From NCBI RefSeq assembly GCF_041770905.1, contig NZ_JBEUWX010000002.1, forward strand, positions 372,001-436,000: DNA of 64,000 bases, read 5' to 3'. The notes under the pieces are model-generated. The model searched no databases. It had not been told where the DNA came from and saw nothing but the letters and a program-made list of their open reading frames with translations. Position 1 is the first letter of the stretch, and each line of letters starts with the position of its first letter. The stretch is from Propionivibrio hellwigii. GTDB lineage: Bacteria > Pseudomonadota > Gammaproteobacteria > Burkholderiales > Rhodocyclaceae. The position numbers and the translations under genes were made by a program. Positions 61,677-64,000 of the stretch are shown here, piece by piece.

Positions 61677-62595
61677 CAGCCAACCTCACGTAGATGGGGG
61701 CAAAAGGGTGTTCCTGCGTCATCTCGAGCAGGCATTCGCGCGCCAGTTCAAGCATGGCGATGAAGTGCACGACGACAACCTGCGGGCCGCGCGCGACATC
61801 GAACATATCGGTAAATTCGACAAAGCCGCCGTTGTCGCGCAGTAGGCGCAGAATCTGGCCCATGTGCTCGCGCACCGACAGTTCTTCGCGCGCGATGGTA
61901 TGGCGCATATGCAGTTTGGCCTGGCGCAGCACGGCCTGCCAGGCCGCGTGCAGATCTTCCGGGCGCACGTCGGGCAGGCGGCGTTGTGCCGATTTTTCGA
62001 CCCAGACGTCTACCCAGTCGAAATCACGCTCTGCCTGCGGCATGTCGTCAAGTCGGCGCGCCGCCAGCTTCATCTGCTCGTATTCGACAAGGCGCCGTAC
62101 CAGCTCGGCGCGCGGGTCTTCGGCGTCCTCGCCTTCCGGCGCTTTCGGGCGCGGCAGCAGCATGCGCGACTTGATTTCGATCAGCATGGCGGCCATGACC
62201 AGATAGTCGGCCGCCAGTTCGAGATTCTGTGCGCGCATCGCCTCAACGTAGGTCAGATATTGTTCGGTGAGCGGCGCCATCGGGATGTCGAGAACGTTGA
62301 TGTTCGCCTTGCGAATCAGGTAGAGCAGCAGGTCGAGCGGGCCTTCAAAGGCTTCGAGCATCACCGCCATGGCGTCCGGCGGGATGTACAGATCGAGCGG
62401 CATCTGCTGCATCGGTTCGCCGTAAATGCGGGCAACCGGCGCACTGGCCTCTGCCGGCGCGGCAATGGCGGCGAAAGATGCCGCAGCCGGCGGTGCCGTG
62501 CGCATTTCCGGCATTTCCGGGGCGTGTGCGTGTTCCTGCATGCTGCTTTCCGCTGTCCCTAAGCCGGATTCAGAATCAAGGGGCGTTGGATTCAC
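61669..62595 (-). CDS. scpA: segregation and condensation protein A (kleisin)
   Basis: 308 residues with a GTG start at 62595 that overlaps the M50 gene stop; the ATG about 18 codons later is the alternative. N-terminal kleisin motif EAFEGPLDLLLYLIRKANIN after an Ala/Pro-rich leader of about 75 residues; then YLVMAAMLIEIKSRMLLPRP. The C-terminal winged helix (FVEFTDMFDVARGPQVVVVH) binds SMC. Works with ScpB. Confidence 0.95.
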   Translation of the reverse strand: MNPTPLDSESGLGTAESSMQEHAHAPEMPEMRTAPPAAASFAAIAAPAEASAPVARIYGEPMQQMPLDLYIPPDAMAVMLEAFEGPLDLLLYLIRKANINVLDIPMAPLTEQYLTYVEAMRAQNLELAADYLVMAAMLIEIKSRMLLPRPKAPEGEDAEDPRAELVRRLVEYEQMKLAARRLDDMPQAERDFDWVDVWVEKSAQRRLPDVRPEDLHAAWQAVLRQAKLHMRHTIAREELSVREHMGQILRLLRDNGGFVEFTDMFDVARGPQVVVVHFIAMLELARECLLEMTQEHPFAPIYVRLADG

Positions 62596-63245
62596 GTCAG
62601 TGCGAACAGGGAGAGAATGAACCGCTCAAGGGCGTCGACCAGCGGCCAGACCGTTACGTCGAGTGCGCCCAAATAAAGAAGCGCGATGAGGATGAGAAAT
62701 CCCCAGCGCTCGAGTTGGGCGAATTGGCTAGCCAGCGGTTCAGGCAGCAGACTGGCGGCAATGCGTCCGCCATCGAGCGGCGGCATGGGAAACAAATTGA
62801 GCATCGCCAGTGACAGGTTGATGATGATGCCGACCTGGCACATCAGCGCCAGCGGCTGACTCAGCATGTTGTACGGGATCAGCGTGTCGAGCTTGAGCAA
62901 TGCCGTCCAGCCCACGGCCATCAGCAGATTGACTGCCGGGCCGGCTGCGGCGACCCATAACATATCGCGTTTGGGGTGGCGCAGGCGGTGGATGCTGACC
63001 GGCACGGGTTTGGCCCAGCCGAACAGGATCGGGCTTTTGAACAGGGCGAGCAGCAGCGGCAGCAAAAGCGTGCCGATCGGGTCGATATGGCGCAGCGGGT
63101 TGAGGCTGATGCGTCCAGCCTGCCAGGCCGTCGGATCGCCGAAATAGCGGGCGGCGTAGCCGTGCGCCGCCTCGTGCAGGGTGATGGCAAGAATGGCCGG
63201 TGGGGCGGCGACCAGAATGATTTGCAGGGTATCGGAAAGATCCAT
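62592..63245 (-). CDS. M50-family (site-2 type) membrane protease
   Basis: 217 residues, about six membrane helices. Zinc motif HEAAHG in ILAITLHEAAHGYAARYFGD, and the third ligand in NLFPMPPLDGGRIAASLLP. Short form without PDZ or CBS domains. A conserved neighbour of scpA and yciO in many proteobacteria; substrate unknown. Confidence 0.92.
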   Translation of the reverse strand: MDLSDTLQIILVAAPPAILAITLHEAAHGYAARYFGDPTAWQAGRISLNPLRHIDPIGTLLLPLLLALFKSPILFGWAKPVPVSIHRLRHPKRDMLWVAAAGPAVNLLMAVGWTALLKLDTLIPYNMLSQPLALMCQVGIIINLSLAMLNLFPMPPLDGGRIAASLLPEPLASQFAQLERWGFLILIALLYLGALDVTVWPLVDALERFILSLFALT

Positions 63246-63251
63246 GGCGTC

Positions 63252-63890
63252 TCATTCTTCCGCTAGGGTCAAACCAAACGGCGCAAGCGGCCCGCGCCCC
63301 GCGCGCACAAGTTGTGGCGGCAAATGGGTCAGGTCGATCACCGTCGTCGGTTCGATGCCGCAATGGCCGCCGTCGAGCGTGAGATCGAGCGCATCGCCAA
63401 TCCGGTCGTCGATTTCCCAGCCTTCGGTCAATGGCGTTTCATCGCCCGGCAAGAGCAGGGTCGAGGTCAATAGCGGTTCGCCCAATTCTGCCAGCAGCCC
63501 CTGCGCAAGCGGGTGATCCGGCACGCGCAGGCCGATCGTCTTGCGTTTAGGGTGCAGCACACGGCGCGGCAGCTCGCGGCTGCCTTCGAGAATGAATACG
63601 TAGCTGCCCGGCGTGGTCGCCTTGAGCAGGCGATACTGGGCATTGTCGACGCGTGCAAATTGGGCGATCTGCGACAAGTCGCGGCACATCAGCGTCAGGT
63701 GGTGGCGCTCATCAAGCTGGCGAATTTGCCGGATGCGATCCATTGCCGCTTTCTCGCCCAGACAACAGGCCAGCGCGTAGCAGGAATCGGTCGGGATCGC
63801 CACGACGCCGCCGGCGCGCAGCGTTTCGCTGGCCTGCGCCAGCAGGCGCGGTTGCGGATCGTCGGGATGAACCGTCAGATAGCGTCTCAT
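63252..63890 (-). CDS. yciO: YciO-type Sua5/YrdC-family protein
   Basis: 212 residues from the ATG at 63890, whose ATGA overlaps the upstream PHP gene stop; a start at 63905 is less likely. Related to TsaC, which makes threonylcarbamoyl-AMP for tRNA t6A. Motifs: AGGVVAIPTDSCYALACCLG, with TPGSYVFILEG and GLRVPDHPLAQGL, and EPTTVIDL near the end. The PHP neighbour matches E. coli yciV-yciO, so I favour YciO over TsaC; enzymatic role of YciO is less certain. Confidence 0.88.
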   Translation of the reverse strand: MRRYLTVHPDDPQPRLLAQASETLRAGGVVAIPTDSCYALACCLGEKAAMDRIRQIRQLDERHHLTLMCRDLSQIAQFARVDNAQYRLLKATTPGSYVFILEGSRELPRRVLHPKRKTIGLRVPDHPLAQGLLAELGEPLLTSTLLLPGDETPLTEGWEIDDRIGDALDLTLDGGHCGIEPTTVIDLTHLPPQLVRAGRGPLAPFGLTLAEE

Positions 63891-64000
63891 CGGAAAAGCT
63901 CCCAAATAGGTGTCAGCCCGTCGGGCAAAGGGGCGATGCGTCCCAGATCGGTGAGACTTTCCCCGGCGCCGTGGAAATCCGAGCCGCAGGTGGCCGCCAA
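63887..64000 (-). CDS. PHP-domain phosphoesterase, C-terminal end (cut by window edge)
   Basis: Only the last 37 residues are present (TCGSDFHGAGESLTDLGRIA, ending PIWELFR). The GSDFHG motif carries the last metal-binding Asp and His of PHP phosphoesterases such as YciV/TrpH (RNase AM). Coupled to yciO by ATGA overlap. Confidence 0.8.
   Translation of the reverse strand: MAATCGSDFHGAGESLTDLGRIAPLPDGLTPIWELFR

Overview
The window looks like a chromosomal segment of a betaproteobacterium, most likely near Rhodocyclales. The evidence is the gene order map-glnD / rpsB-tsf-pyrH-frr-uppS-cdsA-dxr-rseP-bamA-skp-lpxD-fabZ-lpxA-lpxB-rnhB, the smpB / ratA-rnfH pair, guaB-guaA, alaA-GNAT-hom-thrC and yciO-M50-scpA-scpB-rluB. 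Protein sequences agree with this family-level guess. I could not run a search, so the genus is open.

Layout. 1-220: the end of a peptide deformylase gene. 278-889: a composite repeat element. 1.1-4.5 kb: glnD and map on the minus strand. 4.8-20.1 kb: one long plus-strand run covering translation factors, UMP kinase, isoprenoid and phospholipid precursors, outer-membrane assembly (RseP, BamA, Skp) and lipid A synthesis, ending in rnhB and a TrmH-family methyltransferase. Many of these genes overlap by 4 bases. 20.1-25.7 kb: smpB, ratA-rnfH, a DUF4124 protein, guaB and guaA. 25.7-29.7 kb: a small AT-rich island at the 3' end of guaA. It carries a 1000-residue protein with a reverse transcriptase domain and a C-terminal nitrilase-like domain, the architecture of DRT1-type anti-phage reverse transcriptases, followed by gene debris. 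29.7-35.1 kb: mltD and a tannase-like lipoprotein / ACT / DUF711 operon. 35.4-44.6 kb: cytochrome b561 and a purine uptake and salvage locus: BMP-type binding protein, Gpt-type phosphoribosyltransferase, an ABM protein, 8-oxoguanine/guanine deaminase, two permeases and a double ATPase. This locus is interrupted by a second, inverted copy of the composite repeat. 45-53 kb: mixed accessory genes, namely an NRAMP-like transporter, small membrane proteins, DUF3079, a sirtuin, an AT-rich membrane protein, a GNAT, tRNA-Ser(UGA), a YccA/BI-1 protein and an ArnD-like deacetylase. 53.4-57.9 kb: alanine aminotransferase, GNAT, homoserine dehydrogenase and threonine synthase. 58.0-59.3 kb: a frameshifted rhuM gene between two nearly identical direct repeats. 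59.35-64.0 kb: the minus-strand rluB-scpB-scpA-M50-yciO-PHP run.

The main discovery candidate is the RT-nitrilase gene at 25927-28929. The second is a dispersed, hairpin-forming intergenic repeat family (core like CCCGCGTAAATAGGGC). It appears in at least nine places, sometimes as pairs bracketing a short segment. One such repeat-segment-repeat unit occurs twice in opposite orientations 38 kb apart, and another pair brackets rhuM.

All functional calls come from reading translated sequence and remembered family motifs. No database search was run.
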